A stretch of DNA of 64,000 nt from Talpa occidentalis (Eukaryota > Chordata > Mammalia > Eulipotyphla > Talpidae): contig NW_023604861.1 in NCBI RefSeq assembly GCF_014898055.3, forward strand, positions 94,800,083 to 94,864,082. Direction: 5' to 3'. Positions 1 through 9,539 of this stretch are shown one piece after another. The notes beneath the pieces were generated by a model. It had not been told where the DNA came from and did no database searches. It saw nothing but the letters and a program-made list of their open reading frames with translations. Position 1 is the first letter of the stretch. Every line of letters begins with the position of its first letter. A program made the position numbers and the translations under genes.

Positions 1-700
1 TCCCTACCTTGCTGAACATCCCCCACCTTAGCCAAATTGGTGGGCTTGCGGGCTGCCGCCCGCAAACCTACCATTAGAGTCTGGCGGTACACCCGGAGCC
101 TCTCCTTACCGTCAGCCTGATTAAAGTCCCAGGTGGGTCGAGTTAGGGGGAACACCGAGTCGATACGGGCCGCATTAGTGGTCGGTAAGCCGTCTTCTCC
201 AGGAACCAATTTCCTGGAGACAGTTACTGTGCGATCTTGCTCCTCAATAGTGAACAGAACCTGCAAGAGCTGCTGACAGTCGTCCCAAGAGGGCTGATGA
301 GTGAAAAGGATGGTGTCTAAAAGACCAATAAGATCCTTGGGGTTGTCAGAAAACTGGGCATTCTGCGCCCTCCAGTTATAGAGGTCGCTTGTTGAAAATG
401 GCCAGTAGTATATGGGCTGATTGCCCTGTTCATCTAGCGGGCCCGCCACGTGTAAGGGCAATGCCGTAGAGTCTGGAGAGGCTGCCCTCGCAGAGCGCGT
501 GCCCGCCGCGGGACCCTGGCCACACGCCCCTCTGGAACTCTGAGGAGTAGGTCCGGATGGTATTGCTGGGGCGCGGTCCTGAGGATGGCCCTGAGGGGAC
601 TGGTATGGTGGCGGGAAAATGAGATCCCCTAGACTAGATTCTTGTAAAACAGCGGGTGCCAATGGGGCACTCCAGCCTGGCAGGCAGAATAGACTTAACC
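1..700 (-). pseudogene. gag: gag p12-like region and capsid N-terminal part of younger provirus (partial)
   Basis: A minus-strand frame is open from about 690 to the left edge. It carries a PPPY late-domain motif at 614-603, then a proline/alanine-rich linker, then gammaretroviral capsid sequence with recognisable blocks (YYWPFSTSDLYNW, THQPSWDDCQQLL, KPTNLAKV). The family role is virion core assembly and ESCRT recruitment through PPPY. It is not in frame with the upstream matrix segment, so gag as a whole is broken at least once between them. The capsid portion visible here has no stop. Confidence 0.85.
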
Positions 701-719
701 TGTGAAGACAAGAAAGGTC

Positions 720-1184
720 TCAACCAAGGAGGGGGTTCTGGACCAGGTCCTGCCAAACCAGTATGTATGGAAGTTGGTCAGGATGCCCGTGTTTTCCTTC
801 TTGGGTGACGATGGTCTTTATACTCCGGATGACCTGTAAATCAAAAGTTTCCTCCGGTGGCCAACCCACTCCAAACTGGGGCCATTCCGAGGAACAAAAA
901 GTAATTAGGGGGGATTTTTTAACTTCTACACCGAGGTCAATACCTCTGGATTTGACATCCTTAAAATGCTGCAATACCAAAGACAGTGGGGTAGACATTG
1001 ACTGACCCATGGTTACAAACACAAACACAGCAAGGACTACAGACACCAGGAACAAAATAAAAATAGCTTTTTCGAACTTTCCCCAAAAGGGGAACCTGCT
1101 GCCCCACAGGGGGTACGGATAACCAAGCAGAGGGTCTGGGGATGTCTCCCGCGGCCCTTGTGGGAGGCTTCCCAGTGCGTCCAC
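720..1184 (-). pseudogene. gag: gag matrix with in-frame upstream membrane-anchored leader (glyco-Gag-like), frameshifted at 3' end
   Basis: Canonical Gag starts at the ATG at 1010 (MGQSMSTPL, a myristoylation-type MGQ N-terminus) and continues with matrix blocks ([25 protein letters not shown]). The same frame is open upstream to an ATG at 1184, adding 58 residues that end in a strongly hydrophobic stretch of about 20 residues just before MGQ. In murine and feline leukaemia viruses a comparable in-frame extension makes glycosylated Gag, a type II membrane protein. Here the start is AUG; MLV uses CUG. The frame ends prematurely at 720, within a C-rich run around 736 where related proteins continue, which suggests a single-base indel. 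Confidence 0.85.
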
Positions 1185-1329
1185 CTAAGCCTTACCCGGC
1201 CCAGAAAACCAGAACAGACTATTACCTGGGTAAACCCTGCACAGCAACGCTCACCCGCTGTGCACTTACAGTTTGTTTGTTTTTTTTTCCCTCCCTCGGG
1301 CTGTGTGATAGTTGGAGTCTGCGTCATCA

Positions 1330-1347
1330 ATCCTGGACGAGCCCCCA
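1330..1347 (-). other. Primer-binding site, tRNA-Pro type
   Basis: On the minus strand the 18 bases starting TGGGGGCTCGTCC match the primer-binding site used by tRNA-Pro-primed gammaretroviruses, with one difference (TCCAGG for TCCGGG). It lies two bases inside the LTR end, the usual spacing. Confidence 0.9.
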
Positions 1348-1349
1348 AA

Positions 1350-1805
1350 TGTTGTACCTAAAATCAATGAACGCGAGCCCCGAGGAACTCAAGTAGTCGA
1401 TGCACAGGCAAGAGAGAGTTTATTGCAGACTGGAGTCTGGGCTCACGGCACCTACTGACGCAGTGGCAGATATCGAGAGCCCCGAACTGGGGGAGCAGGA
1501 AGATATTTATAGGGTTACAAGCAGGCTTAAAATTTAAAACAAAGTGGCACATGCTCATTGGTCACAAGAAAGCATTTTTCATCCTTGGTGCGCGCGCAAC
1601 CTGAAGTTCAAATTGATTGGCCGGGGACGCTGTAGTCCCTTTATCTGGTTGCCTCCTTATCATTGGACACCAGGGTGGTCTGAGACTGTTGATGAGGTGA
1701 AGATGAGACACATTTCAGGAATGTTGCATCATCTCCAGGCAAATGAGACTTATAACCCAAAATGGCCACTATACACACAAAATGGCAATGCTATGATTAA
1801 GCACA
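1350..1805 (-). mobile_element. 5' LTR of younger provirus
   Basis: The inner end is firm: minus-strand ...GTACAACA, then TT, then the PBS. The outer end (about 1805, reading TGTGC) is a best guess from the TG...CA rule. Inside are CCAAT boxes on the minus strand (near 1557 and 1659), a TATA box (1511-1504) and AATAAA (1424-1419), so U3, R and U5 are all represented. It cannot be the 3' LTR of the neighbouring older provirus, because a primer site and gag follow it. Confidence 0.85.
1504..1511 (-). promoter_or_regulatory. TATA box of younger LTR
   Basis: TATAAATA on the minus strand, about 80 bp upstream of AATAAA at 1424-1419, with CCAAT boxes further upstream. This is the normal order for a gammaretroviral U3/R junction. 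Confidence 0.75.
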
Positions 1806-2420
1806 AATAGCTAGGTTCCACAGTTCCAAATGGAGGATGTCCTGGGAGACTTGGACTGTGGCATTTTTGTGTCGGGACATCTTCCCTTGAGATGGATAAT
1901 GTTGCCCCTAGGTAGGAATGCCAGCCAGTGTACACTGCGGCTTGGACTCCCTGTACCCCATGTTGGTTCCAAGGATCTGAAATAGTATAGTTAACTTGAT
2001 TCGTATTGAAATCCGTATTATGACGGACCAAAGAGAACATTTGGCCTTTGTCTGGAAGGGGCACTGTACATGACTAGTAAGGGCACCTCCCATATTCTTT
2101 GTAGGTATTCTTGCAGTAATCTAAGGTTTGATCATAAAAGAAACAAAACAAGGTGTTCATAGGGTTAGTAATCGATGGAAGAGTTAGGGTGAGAGTGATA
2201 GGTGCTATGCATCCGGCCTGTGGGCACTCCGCAGTACCCACCAAGTGGGTAGTCTCAGTGGATCCTGAGACAAAGGGCTTCCTAACTTTGAATTTCCATA
2301 CACATGACACTGAGCTAGGAGAGATTTTGACAAGAAAGTGCATCCTAGTAGGACCCAGGCTATGACATGCATACTGTTCATCTTCAGGGGCATGTTGGAT
2401 CCGTGATCGATGGTGCCAGG
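1806..2420 (-). pseudogene. env: env (surface subunit, N-terminal part) remnant of older provirus
   Basis: Frame-broken minus-strand segments resemble the N-terminal surface subunit of gammaretroviral envelope proteins: a cysteine-containing block ending YGRCPY near 2075-2110, then SDPWNQ and VYTGWHSY near 1910-1975. The integrase C-terminus overlaps its beginning, as is usual. The frame is disrupted several times and the remnant ends at the inserted LTR. No transmembrane subunit is present in the window. Confidence 0.7.
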
Positions 2421-3100
2421 AGGGGTCTCCCAGAAGTTTTACCGCTGTAGGCGTGGTGCGAATGACCATGTGCGGACCGGTCCATGGAGGCTGTAGTGCT
2501 TTGGCTGAAGCGATTTGAGCAGGACTTGGTCTTCTGGATGCACTGGTGGGGAAGGTCAGTTGAGGAGGTCGAGACCCGAGGCAGGACTGGGTAGGTACCG
2601 GTCTGCGTGTTCCCGGAGCAGTTGCGGAGCTCTAAAGAGAGTTTAGGCAGGTGATCCTTGATTAGCCCATTGGTGCGCTCCACTTTTCCTGAGGATTGTA
2701 GGTGGTAGGGAATGTGAGGCCTCCAGGTGATACCCAGAATAGCGGAGATCTGCTGAGTAATCTTTGAGATAAAAGCTGGAGCATTGTGAGATTGGAGAGA
2801 GGTGGGGAGGCCAAAGCGTGGGATAATGTGGCTAAGAAGGGCCTCGGTTACCACCTGAGCCATTTCTCTAGCTGCAGGGAAGGCCTCAACCCAACCTGTC
2901 ATTGTATCAACCATTGTTAGCAGATATTTAACCTTTTTGTGAGTAGGGAGGTGAGTAAAATCAACCTGCCAATCCTGTCCAGGTAAGTGTCCATGCATTT
3001 GGTGAGCAGCGAAAGAAGAAGGTGGGCGAACTCCCCCTTGAGGTGACAGGCGAGAACAGGTTTGATAACGGGAACATGTCTGCCAGACTTTTGCACTCAA
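2384..3100 (-). pseudogene. pol: pol integrase domain of older provirus
   Basis: A 238-codon open segment carries the integrase core: WQVDFTHLP holds the first catalytic Asp (2962-2960), and SSGKVERTNG holds the catalytic Glu (2680-2678). The second catalytic Asp, normally in an S-D-N context, is His here (SHN, codon at 2788-2786), so the D,D-35-E triad is broken. The zinc-binding N-terminal domain is degraded. The C-terminal strand (LTTPTAVK...) reads in another frame at about 2470-2380. Confidence 0.9.
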
Positions 3101-4300
3101 GGAGGGGTGGAAGAAGAGCGGACCCAGGAATTGGTGTTCATTAGGCTCCTAAGTCGGAGTGATGGAGGGGACAGATAGAGAGAGACCAGGGGCAGGGTCT
3201 GCAGCAGAGTCAGTCGGGAGAGCTCTTGCCGCTGCATCAGCCTTGTTATTCCCTGTGGTGGCACGGAATTGTCAGTCTGGTGTCCTTTACAGTGGATAAT
3301 GGTGACTTCATTTGGAAGCTGCAAGGCCGCTAGAAGCTTCAGGATAGGTTTAGCGTTAATGACAGGGGACCCCTTGGTGGAAAGGAACCCCCTTTCCAGC
3401 CCAATTGCAGCATGACTGTGAGCGGTAAGGAAGGCATATTTTGAATCCATGTAGATGTTGACACTCTTATGTTTGTGGAGGGTAAGGGCCCCGGTAAGTG
3501 CTATGAGTTCTGCCTTTTGGGAGGTGGTTCCTCTGGGCAGCTTTCCTGCCTCGATCGCCCGATCGATTGACGGTAACAATGGCCTGGCAGCCCTCCGCTG
3601 ACCTCGCGCATCCACGCAAGAGCTGCCATCTATAAACAGCGCCCAGTAGGCATCTGACAAAGGGGAGTCAGTTAAACCCAATCTGGAGGTTTGCATTTCT
3701 TCCAGGATTTCAGGACACGAATGAGCGGCAGAAGGGGGCCGGGAGACTGGCAGGAGAGTGGCTGGGTTGAGAGAATGAGACTGAGTGCGACTCACCAGGG
3801 AGTTTTCTATAAAGAGCATATGCAAATCCTGTGAGCCGGAAGGAGTGGGAGTGGAGAGCAAGGAGCGGGGAGACAGGAGGGCCTGAAGGCGGTGCGGGGA
3901 AGGTACTTGGACGGGTCTTCCCAGGGTAAGTTTGAGGGACTCCCGGGTGAGTAGAGCTGCTGCCACCTGGGCTCTAAGGCAAGGTTGCCAGCCCCTGACG
4001 GTGGGATCCATCTGCTCGGGGAGATAGGCCATAGGACGCAGGGCTGGCGAGAGGCTGGGAAAGGCCGCCTGCCGCAATGCCCCGACGTTTGTCTGTGAAC
4101 AGGAGGAAAGGCTTTTCTGGGTGAGGAAGGGCAAGGGCAGGTGCCTTAAGAAGGGTATTTCTGAGTAAAAGGAAGGCCCTACGGACCTCCCTAGGGGATT
4201 GGAGAGGTCCTTTGGGGGAGGCTTTTGCTGCGTCATACAGTGGCTTTGCTAGGAAAGCAAAATTAGGGATCCAGTGACGGAAGAATTAGACCAAACCTAG
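3097..4300 (-). pseudogene. pol: pol connection and RNase H domain of older provirus
   Basis: A 379-codon open frame, 3097-4236, contains the connection region and a gammaretroviral RNase H. FIDGSS (first Asp at 3630-3628), QKAELIALTGAL (Glu) and NIYMDSKYAF (Asp) match catalytic acidic positions, and VTIIHCKGHQ follows. The segment is one of the better preserved parts of this provirus. It begins after a frameshift and is out of frame with integrase. Confidence 0.88.
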
Positions 4301-5100
4301 GAAGGAAAGGATTTGTTCTGCAGTTTCTGGGGAGGGAAGGTCCCGGATGGCCTGTTTGTGGTCCACCGTCAGCTGTTTGGAGGAAGGAGTTAGTGGAAGA
4401 CCCAGATAGTCGTGGGAACTGAAAGTTGGGCTTTGGTTGGGGAGACGCGGTATCCTTTTGAGCACGGGAAGTTGAGGAGTTGTGAGGTGTGTTGCTGAGA
4501 TTGTGGCAGAGAAGGACTGCAGAGCAGGAGGCCAGCAACATCCTGGAGGAGAGTGCTGGGTGGAGTATGACATGGCGAGAGATCATTAGCTAATGCCTGA
4601 CCAAACAAATGAGGACTGTCCCAGAAACCCTGAGGCGGGACTGTCCAGGCCAGTTGCTGGGAGATGTGTGTGTCCAGATCTTCCCAAGTACAAGCAAATA
4701 GGAAGTAACACTGCGGCGGATGGCAGAACCCGTTTAGAGCAGGCAGGTTTGCGGGGTCTAGGCTGCCCTTCTCCCTGCCCTGTAACACCACCGCCTCGTT
4801 GATGAGGCGAAGGTCTTGAACTAGGCGATAAGAACTGTTGGGCTTTTTAATGGGGAGAATGGGAGTATTACAGGGCGAGTTGGTAGGAGAAAGGAGTCCC
4901 TTTTCCAGGAGTCGTTGGATGATGGGTTTGAGACCCTGACGGTGAGTGAGGGAAATTAGAAACTGGGGGCAAGATGGAAAAGATGAGGGATCCTTAAGGA
5001 GAATGAGGACTGGGGTATGATGGTGGCAATAACTGAGGTAGAGACATCCTATACTACGGGGTTGGCAGTCGGAGACAGTGGGGAGTCCTGAGGAGTCCTA
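4263..5100 (-). pseudogene. pol: pol reverse transcriptase domain of older provirus, active site destroyed
   Basis: Overlapping minus-strand segments in different frames show RT blocks: SYRLVQDLRLINEAV near 4800-4850, DTHISQQLAWTV and SPHLFGQALANDL near 4570-4680, and the palm and thumb up to SFLGLV near 4290. The catalytic Tyr-x-Asp-Asp motif is replaced by DVAG at 4542-4531, so this RT cannot be active. Several frameshifts are present. Confidence 0.85.
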
Positions 5101-5118
5101 ATCCTCATTAGGAGATGT

Positions 5119-5440
5119 CTAGAGCAGTGGGAGGATGAGAGCAGCGCTAGGGTCTTGGAACCATGAGAGAGTAGCCCCAAGTTTGGTCAGGAGGTCGCGA
5201 CCCAGGAGTGGTGTGGGGCAAGAAGACATGACTAGGAAGGAGTGAGCTAAGGGCTTGTTAAAGGGATCCAGTGGTCCTGGGCTGAGAAGGAAGGCTGTCA
5301 ACGCCTATAACCAAGACCTGAGAAGGAAACGTTTGACCGGAATAGGAGGGGAGGGCAGAGAAGGTGGTCCCCGTGTCAACCAGAAAGGAGATGGACTTAC
5401 CTGCTACCTCGACCGTTACCCTGAGCTCCTTGAAGGTTAT
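5119..5440 (-). pseudogene. pro: pro: retroviral aspartic protease remnant
   Basis: The minus strand encodes SFLVDTGTTFS with the active-site DTG codons at 5377-5369. Further on is CPTPLLGRDLLTKLGA, the conserved C-terminal GRDLL block of retroviral proteases. The halves are separated by an in-frame stop or frameshift near 5300. The enzyme family processes Gag-Pol. Confidence 0.85.
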
Positions 5441-5703
5441 TGGGGTCCACGAGTCCAGGCCTCTTCAGTCCTCAGCCACCAAACCCAAGACTGCCAGTGG
5501 CAGAGTTGCAGGGGCTGGAAGACTGGCCCACCATAGCCAGGCGCGGAGGGACAGTCACTTTTCCAGTGACCCTGGACGTTGCAGATGGGGCACGGGCTGG
5601 TAGAGGGCAGGGGTTGGGGCATTGTCTGGATCGGTGGCCCTCCAGGCCACACTTGAAGCCCATGGGGCCCATGGGGCCATTGGTTGGGGCCCATGAGGCC
5701 CAT
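5437..5703 (-). pseudogene. gag: gag nucleocapsid with two zinc knuckles, frameshifted between them
   Basis: Two CCHC-type knuckles are recognisable. The first (FKCGLEGHRSRQC) has lost its first cysteine. The second (CPICNVQGHWKSDC) fits C-x2-C-x4-H-x4-C. They read in different frames, so a frameshift lies between them at about 5600. Two knuckles argue for a class I lineage different from the MLV-like neighbour, whose relatives have one. Confidence 0.8.
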
Positions 5704-5794
5704 TGTTGTTCTCTTGTCAGGCGGCAGGTGCTGCAGTTGTTGGAGGAGCAGGGCCTGGTGGTCTCAAGGCAGCTACTAGGGCCTGAGCTTGAAG

Positions 5795-6480
5795 CTAAGC
5801 CTTCTGGCGACTACGGAGTTCCCTCTCTGCCCTCTCCTTTTCCTCCTGATTGTTAAATACTTTAAAGGCCATATTCAGCAGATCCCGGATAGGGGTTTGA
5901 GGACCGTCCTCAGCCTTCTGAAGCTTTTTTTGAATGTCAGGGGCTGACTGAGATATTAAAATGGGTAGCCAGAACTGTGACACCTCCAGGCGAGTCAGGG
6001 TCAAGCCTGGTATGGCGCTGGAGCGCCTCCATCAGGCGGCTAAGGAAGGCAGCAGGGTTTTCTGAGGCAGACTGGGTAATCTCCCTGAGTTTATCAAAGT
6101 TTACAGCTTTTTGCACTGGCCTCCGCTTGGAGACCAGTTAGGAGACAGGTAATAAAACGGTCTTGGTGAGGCCTGCCCTGGGGGCCAAGTCTGTGTCAGT
6201 CTGGTAGTCCCACCCCGGCTCTGGGCGGGGAACTGCTTCAGAGCCTGGGGGCATGGCTGCATCAGTCAAATGGACCTGATCTGCATGGTCTTGGGCAGAC
6301 CTAAAAACACATTCCCTTTTGTCAGAGGTCAGGGTGGAAGAGAAGATAACATGTAATCATGACATGTAAGGTCATAGGCTTGGGTAAGATAATGAAATTC
6401 TTTGGTGTAGGTAGTGGGATCGTTAGTGAAAGAGCTGAGAGGCTTTTCAAGTTGGGAGAGATCAGACAGAGAGAAAGGAA
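5795..6480 (-). pseudogene. gag: gag capsid region of older provirus
   Basis: Minus-strand segments show capsid-like sequence: VPFSLSDLSQLEKPL and DPTTYTKEFHYLTQAYDLT near 6340-6470, then QSAPDIQKKLQKAEDGP and a charged NQEEKERAERE tail near 5800-5960. Frames change between the pieces. No intact capsid frame survives. Confidence 0.75.
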
Positions 6481-7010
6481 CGTGGACCCTACCTACTCCT
6501 TCAGTCCCCGCCACTTCCCTAAGGGGAGGGAGAAGAGGATGTGCGTGAGAGCAGGTGTGGCGGCTAGGAGGTGGAAAAAGGGTCGGAGAGGGGGGAGGCT
6601 GGATTGGGGAGCTGAAGGAGGTGAAGACCGAATCTAGAGGATCAGAGAATGCTGAGGAAGAGTCCCGAGAAGGCGAAGAGTGAGAGGAGTCTCCAGACTT
6701 GGAAAGCAAAGCAGGTTTTCCGGAGGGAGGCGGGAGGGAGGGGCAGGAGTGCAAGAGAAAGAAAAAGCCTGGACATAAGGGATCTCTGACCATTTTCCAT
6801 TGCGGTGACAGAAATCGTTTAAGTCTGTAAGGCCTGAGAAATCAAAAATGCCGTGTTCCGGCCAGTGAGGGCCATTATCCACGCGGTGTTGTAATATAAA
6901 AAAAAAAGTCGCTTAGGGCATATATCTGGCCTTAGTCCCAGCGGACGGAGGTTTGAGAGAAGGCGTTCCAGAGGGGTGGCCGGGCTCCGCTTAGAATTTG
7001 TGGACCCCAT
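6480..7010 (-). pseudogene. gag: gag matrix of older provirus
   Basis: Starts at the ATG at 7010 (MGSTNSKRSP, with a Gly-2 suited to myristoylation). Matrix sequence follows, then a frameshift near 6885; the next frame carries NFCHRNGKWSEIPYVQAF, a conserved block in class I endogenous gag genes. A proline/serine-rich stretch then leads to capsid. Disrupted, non-functional. Confidence 0.8.
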
Positions 7011-7091
7011 GGCTCCTCTACCCAACTAATGGGGGTACAGAGTCAGAAACTCAACGTCCACGACCTGATCTGACCTATGGGGCACTGGCTG

Positions 7092-7255
7092 CCTGGCAAC
7101 ACATTTCTCACTCTCACCCCAGGAAACAGTGACCCCTAAGGAAGGTCAGTCCTGACTCACGCTGGTTTTGCCGGGAGCCCAGCTCACATCACTGAGGAAG
7201 TGGGGGTTTCAACAGTGGGGGGCTGGACCTGGGCAGGGGAGCAAAGAAGAAAGGT
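7092..7255 (+). repeat. Third, partial copy of segmental-duplication DNA inside the older provirus leader
   Basis: From TGGCAACACATTTCTCAC to about GGGGAGCAAAGAAGAAAGG the sequence matches 7676-7835 (and 46705-46860) with a handful of substitutions and a short deletion. It lies between gag and LTR where a retroviral leader is expected, in the same direction as the flanking copy. See findings for the possible origin. Confidence 0.9.
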
Positions 7256-7290
7256 TTGGGGCACCAAGAAGAAAGGTTTGGGGCAATAAA
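7256..7290 (-). repeat. 24-bp tandem duplication and degraded primer-site region next to older LTR
   Basis: Minus strand shows two tandem copies of a GCCCCAAACCTTTCTTCTT unit directly inside the LTR. TGGTGCC-(CC)-AAACC resembles the tRNA-Phe primer-binding site (TGGTGCCGAAACC...) with changes. The primer assignment is weak; the tandem repeat itself is plain. Confidence 0.45.
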
Positions 7291-7525
7291 TGAAAGTAGA
7301 GCCAGGCTAAATTTTCTGAAAGGAAGGGAAAATTTATTGCTTGTGGGCAGAATTCACGGACCCAAGATGAGGGTCGGTGAAGTCTCGCACATTGTCAGGG
7401 GGAGGCAGTTTTTTATAGGGTAGGGAGAGGAAACTGGACTTGCAGGTAGGGGAAGTGGTTTGAGGAGGAACAGAGTTGTTTTCTGATGATAAGGCCCTCA
7501 TTCTCGCCCCTAGATCAACCTTTCA
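7291..7525 (-). mobile_element. 5' LTR of older provirus (235 bp)
   Basis: Bounded by an inverted repeat TGAAAG...CTTTCA, the typical gammaretroviral terminus. Minus strand has TATAAAA at 7417-7411 and AATAAA at 7338-7333, followed by a short U5. The short length suggests a reduced U3. Host DNA homologous to 46556 onward begins directly outside at 7526. Confidence 0.8.
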
Positions 7526-8039
7526 CTCAGTTGCTCATTCTGGACATCCTTCAGGGCCAGCCTGGGCAGAGGTCAAATTAGCCACCTTAGTTGATCCAGG
7601 GCCTGATCCCTCCCACCGCCCAACATTACTTACAGGAATTTATTTTTCTGAGTACTGCAGGCCTCTGATCAGAGGTGGCAACACATTTCTCACTCTCACC
7701 CCAGGAAACAGTGACCCCTAAGGAAGGTCAGTCCTGACTCACCCTGGTTTTGCAGGGAGCCCAGCGCTGCACATCACTGAGGAAGTGGGGGTTTCCACAG
7801 TGGGGGGCTGGACCCAGGGCAGGGGAGCAAAGAGGAGGAAGACCTACTAAATGCCCCTCCCAGGGGGAAGAAAGAGGGAGAATCTAGAATCCAGAGATGG
7901 AAGTGACCTACCTCAGAGAAGATGCAGTCCCACACAGTCTTTTGACAGAATGGAGGCCCGAGGAGAGTGAGCACGTGACAGCAAGGAGCTCAGGCCGCCC
8001 TCATTAAACCGGGACTGGGAGCCCAGGACACTCCCCACC

Positions 8040-9180
8040 ACCTGGCGGGTTGTCCCCTAAAGTAAAGTCTAACGCCACTTGGGTCCAGGCGGGGGCGATG
8101 TCACCTTAGTTTTGGTTTGGCTGGGGCGGGGCAGGTCGGGAGGGAATCTGCATTCAGATCCCTGGGGTCCGCCTGCAGAAGTGCCCCAGGCGCACACCCC
8201 CTGCCCCCCGGAGCCCCGCGTCGCCGCCTGCCCCCGTCTCCCCGCGCTCCCCTTGCTTCTCAGGAACTGCACGGTAACTCCCAGGAGTTACCTCTTAAAA
8301 TTGTACTTTTTCTATGTACTCGGCTGAGGTTACCGGGGTTCGGGGTGGGGGTGGGGTGGGGGCGGCGGCGGAGAACTACAAGAAGGCTAGGACCCGATTT
8401 GCATTTTGACAGGGGATCGGATGACAGGTGCCAGGGGGGACTCTGGCGCGAGTTGGGGCGTGGAGATATTTCGTGCGCAGCCCTCGCCCACTCCCTCGGC
8501 AGCTACCAGTTAGCCCCAGGCCACCTGCAATTCATCGCCCGCGGAAAGAGCTAGAAGGTCAACGCTATCATGGTGGTTAGGAGTCCCCCGTTTGAGAAGC
8601 TGTTCCTGGGCCAAGCTAGGGGTCCACTCAACTCTCCCTCCCTCCCTGGTCAGGCTGGAGAAGGAGCCGGCCTGGAGAGCTCCGGCGGGCCCGGCGCGGG
8701 CGCCCCTCCCGGGACTGCTCTGTCTCCGGGTCTCCCCGCGGGCCGGGCGCAGGGGGCCGCGGGGGTGGGGGGTACCCCACTGGAAGAGGACCCCCGCCGG
8801 GTCGTTTAGGGGGCTGGGGGGCAGGTCCCACGCCAAGGTCGCCGAGAAGGGGCAGCGGCTGTTCTCCGGGCTTGGGCGGTCTGGGGGCCTGGACAGCCCC
8901 GAGCCCCCCAGCAGGTCACAGAAGTCTTGGCCGCGCCGACGCTCCGCCAGTTCCATTGCGCTCGGGATCGTCGTTTACTCGACAGGCGCGGAGGGTCTGA
9001 CAGTGCCGGGATCCAGAGTCCCTTGGTCAAAACGCGTCCTGCTGCTGGCGACTGTGCAGTTGTCAGGCCCGGCCTGTTCCCTCCAGTTCCAGAACTGGTC
9101 GCTCCGGGAATTCTGGGCGGTTTCGGCACAGCCGTGGGAGTGGGGGGCGGAGGATGGATGCGTGCTGCGTTGGTGATTTT
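8040..9180. other. CpG-rich block in duplication copy 1
   Basis: GC- and CpG-dense sequence including G-runs at 8345-8370 and 8760-8825, with the look of a CpG-island promoter. Open frames on both strands are the chance frames expected in GC-rich DNA, and they are not conserved with copy 2, where small indels shift them. No protein family recognised. Could be a promoter or first exon of a non-coding or unrecognised gene. Confidence 0.6.
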
Positions 9181-9229
9181 AGGGAATCCTTACTTTTCTC
9201 TCTGCTTGACATGTGCACAGTTAATATTT

Positions 9230-9539
9230 ATTTATTTATTTATTTTTTAAAAAGATTTATTTATTTATTTGTTTGTTTGTTTTGTTTATACATACAAGCA
9301 CTGGGTACAGTCAGAGCGCGGGAGGGTGAGAGAATTCACCAGAGCCAGAGCGGGGAGCAGAGCAGGCAGAAGGACCGAAGTACACTGCTGAGGGGAGCAG
9401 CGGGCGGCAGGAGAGGTCTGCGCGCCACGTGGGACCCTCCTCCGGTGGCCGGGGAGCAACCGGGGATCGAACCGGCGCCGCATACACTGCGGGCAGCTTC
9501 GCAACTCAGCGCTCAACCGCTGCGCCACCGGGGAGGCCC
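9230..9539 (-). mobile_element. tRNA-derived SINE, private to copy 1
   Basis: A-rich tail on the left (TTTATT repeats), tRNA-like head on the right ending GGGGAGGCCC. Flanked by ACAGTTAATATTTA repeats. The site is empty in copy 2 at about 48258. Confidence 0.95.

Larger units (their letters stand above)
1..1805 (-). mobile_element. Younger gammaretroviral provirus, 5' part (LTR, PBS, leader, gag), runs off left edge
   Basis: Reading on the minus strand from 1805 downward there is an LTR, a tRNA-Pro type primer-binding site, a leader with splice-donor-like GGTAAG sequence near 1190-1197, and a Gag reading frame that resembles murine-leukaemia-type gammaretroviruses (matrix, PPPY late motif, capsid). 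The element continues past base 1, so pol, env and the 3' LTR are not in the window. It lies in the env remnant of a second provirus in the same orientation, so it is probably a nested, later insertion. The outer LTR boundary is approximate because the other LTR is not visible. Confidence 0.9.
1806..7525 (-). mobile_element. Older class I (gamma-like) provirus, decayed, 3' end interrupted by younger provirus
   Basis: On the minus strand from 7525 downward the order is LTR, leader, gag (matrix, capsid, two zinc knuckles), protease, reverse transcriptase, RNase H, integrase and the start of env. Every gene has frameshifts, and catalytic residues are lost in reverse transcriptase and integrase, so it is a fossil. 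The env remnant stops at the younger LTR near 1805; the rest of env and the 3' LTR should lie left of the window if the younger provirus is nested. A 160-bp piece of flanking host DNA is present inside the leader. Confidence 0.88.

Noticed and set aside
1350..1805. LTR as the 3' LTR of the older provirus
   Set aside because: A primer-binding site and gag follow it on the same strand, and it does not resemble the LTR at 7291-7525.
8117..9176. Several 100-190 codon open frames on both strands in the CpG-rich block
   Set aside because: GC-rich DNA has few stop codons. Frames differ between the two duplication copies because of small indels, and composition is low-complexity Pro/Arg/Gly.
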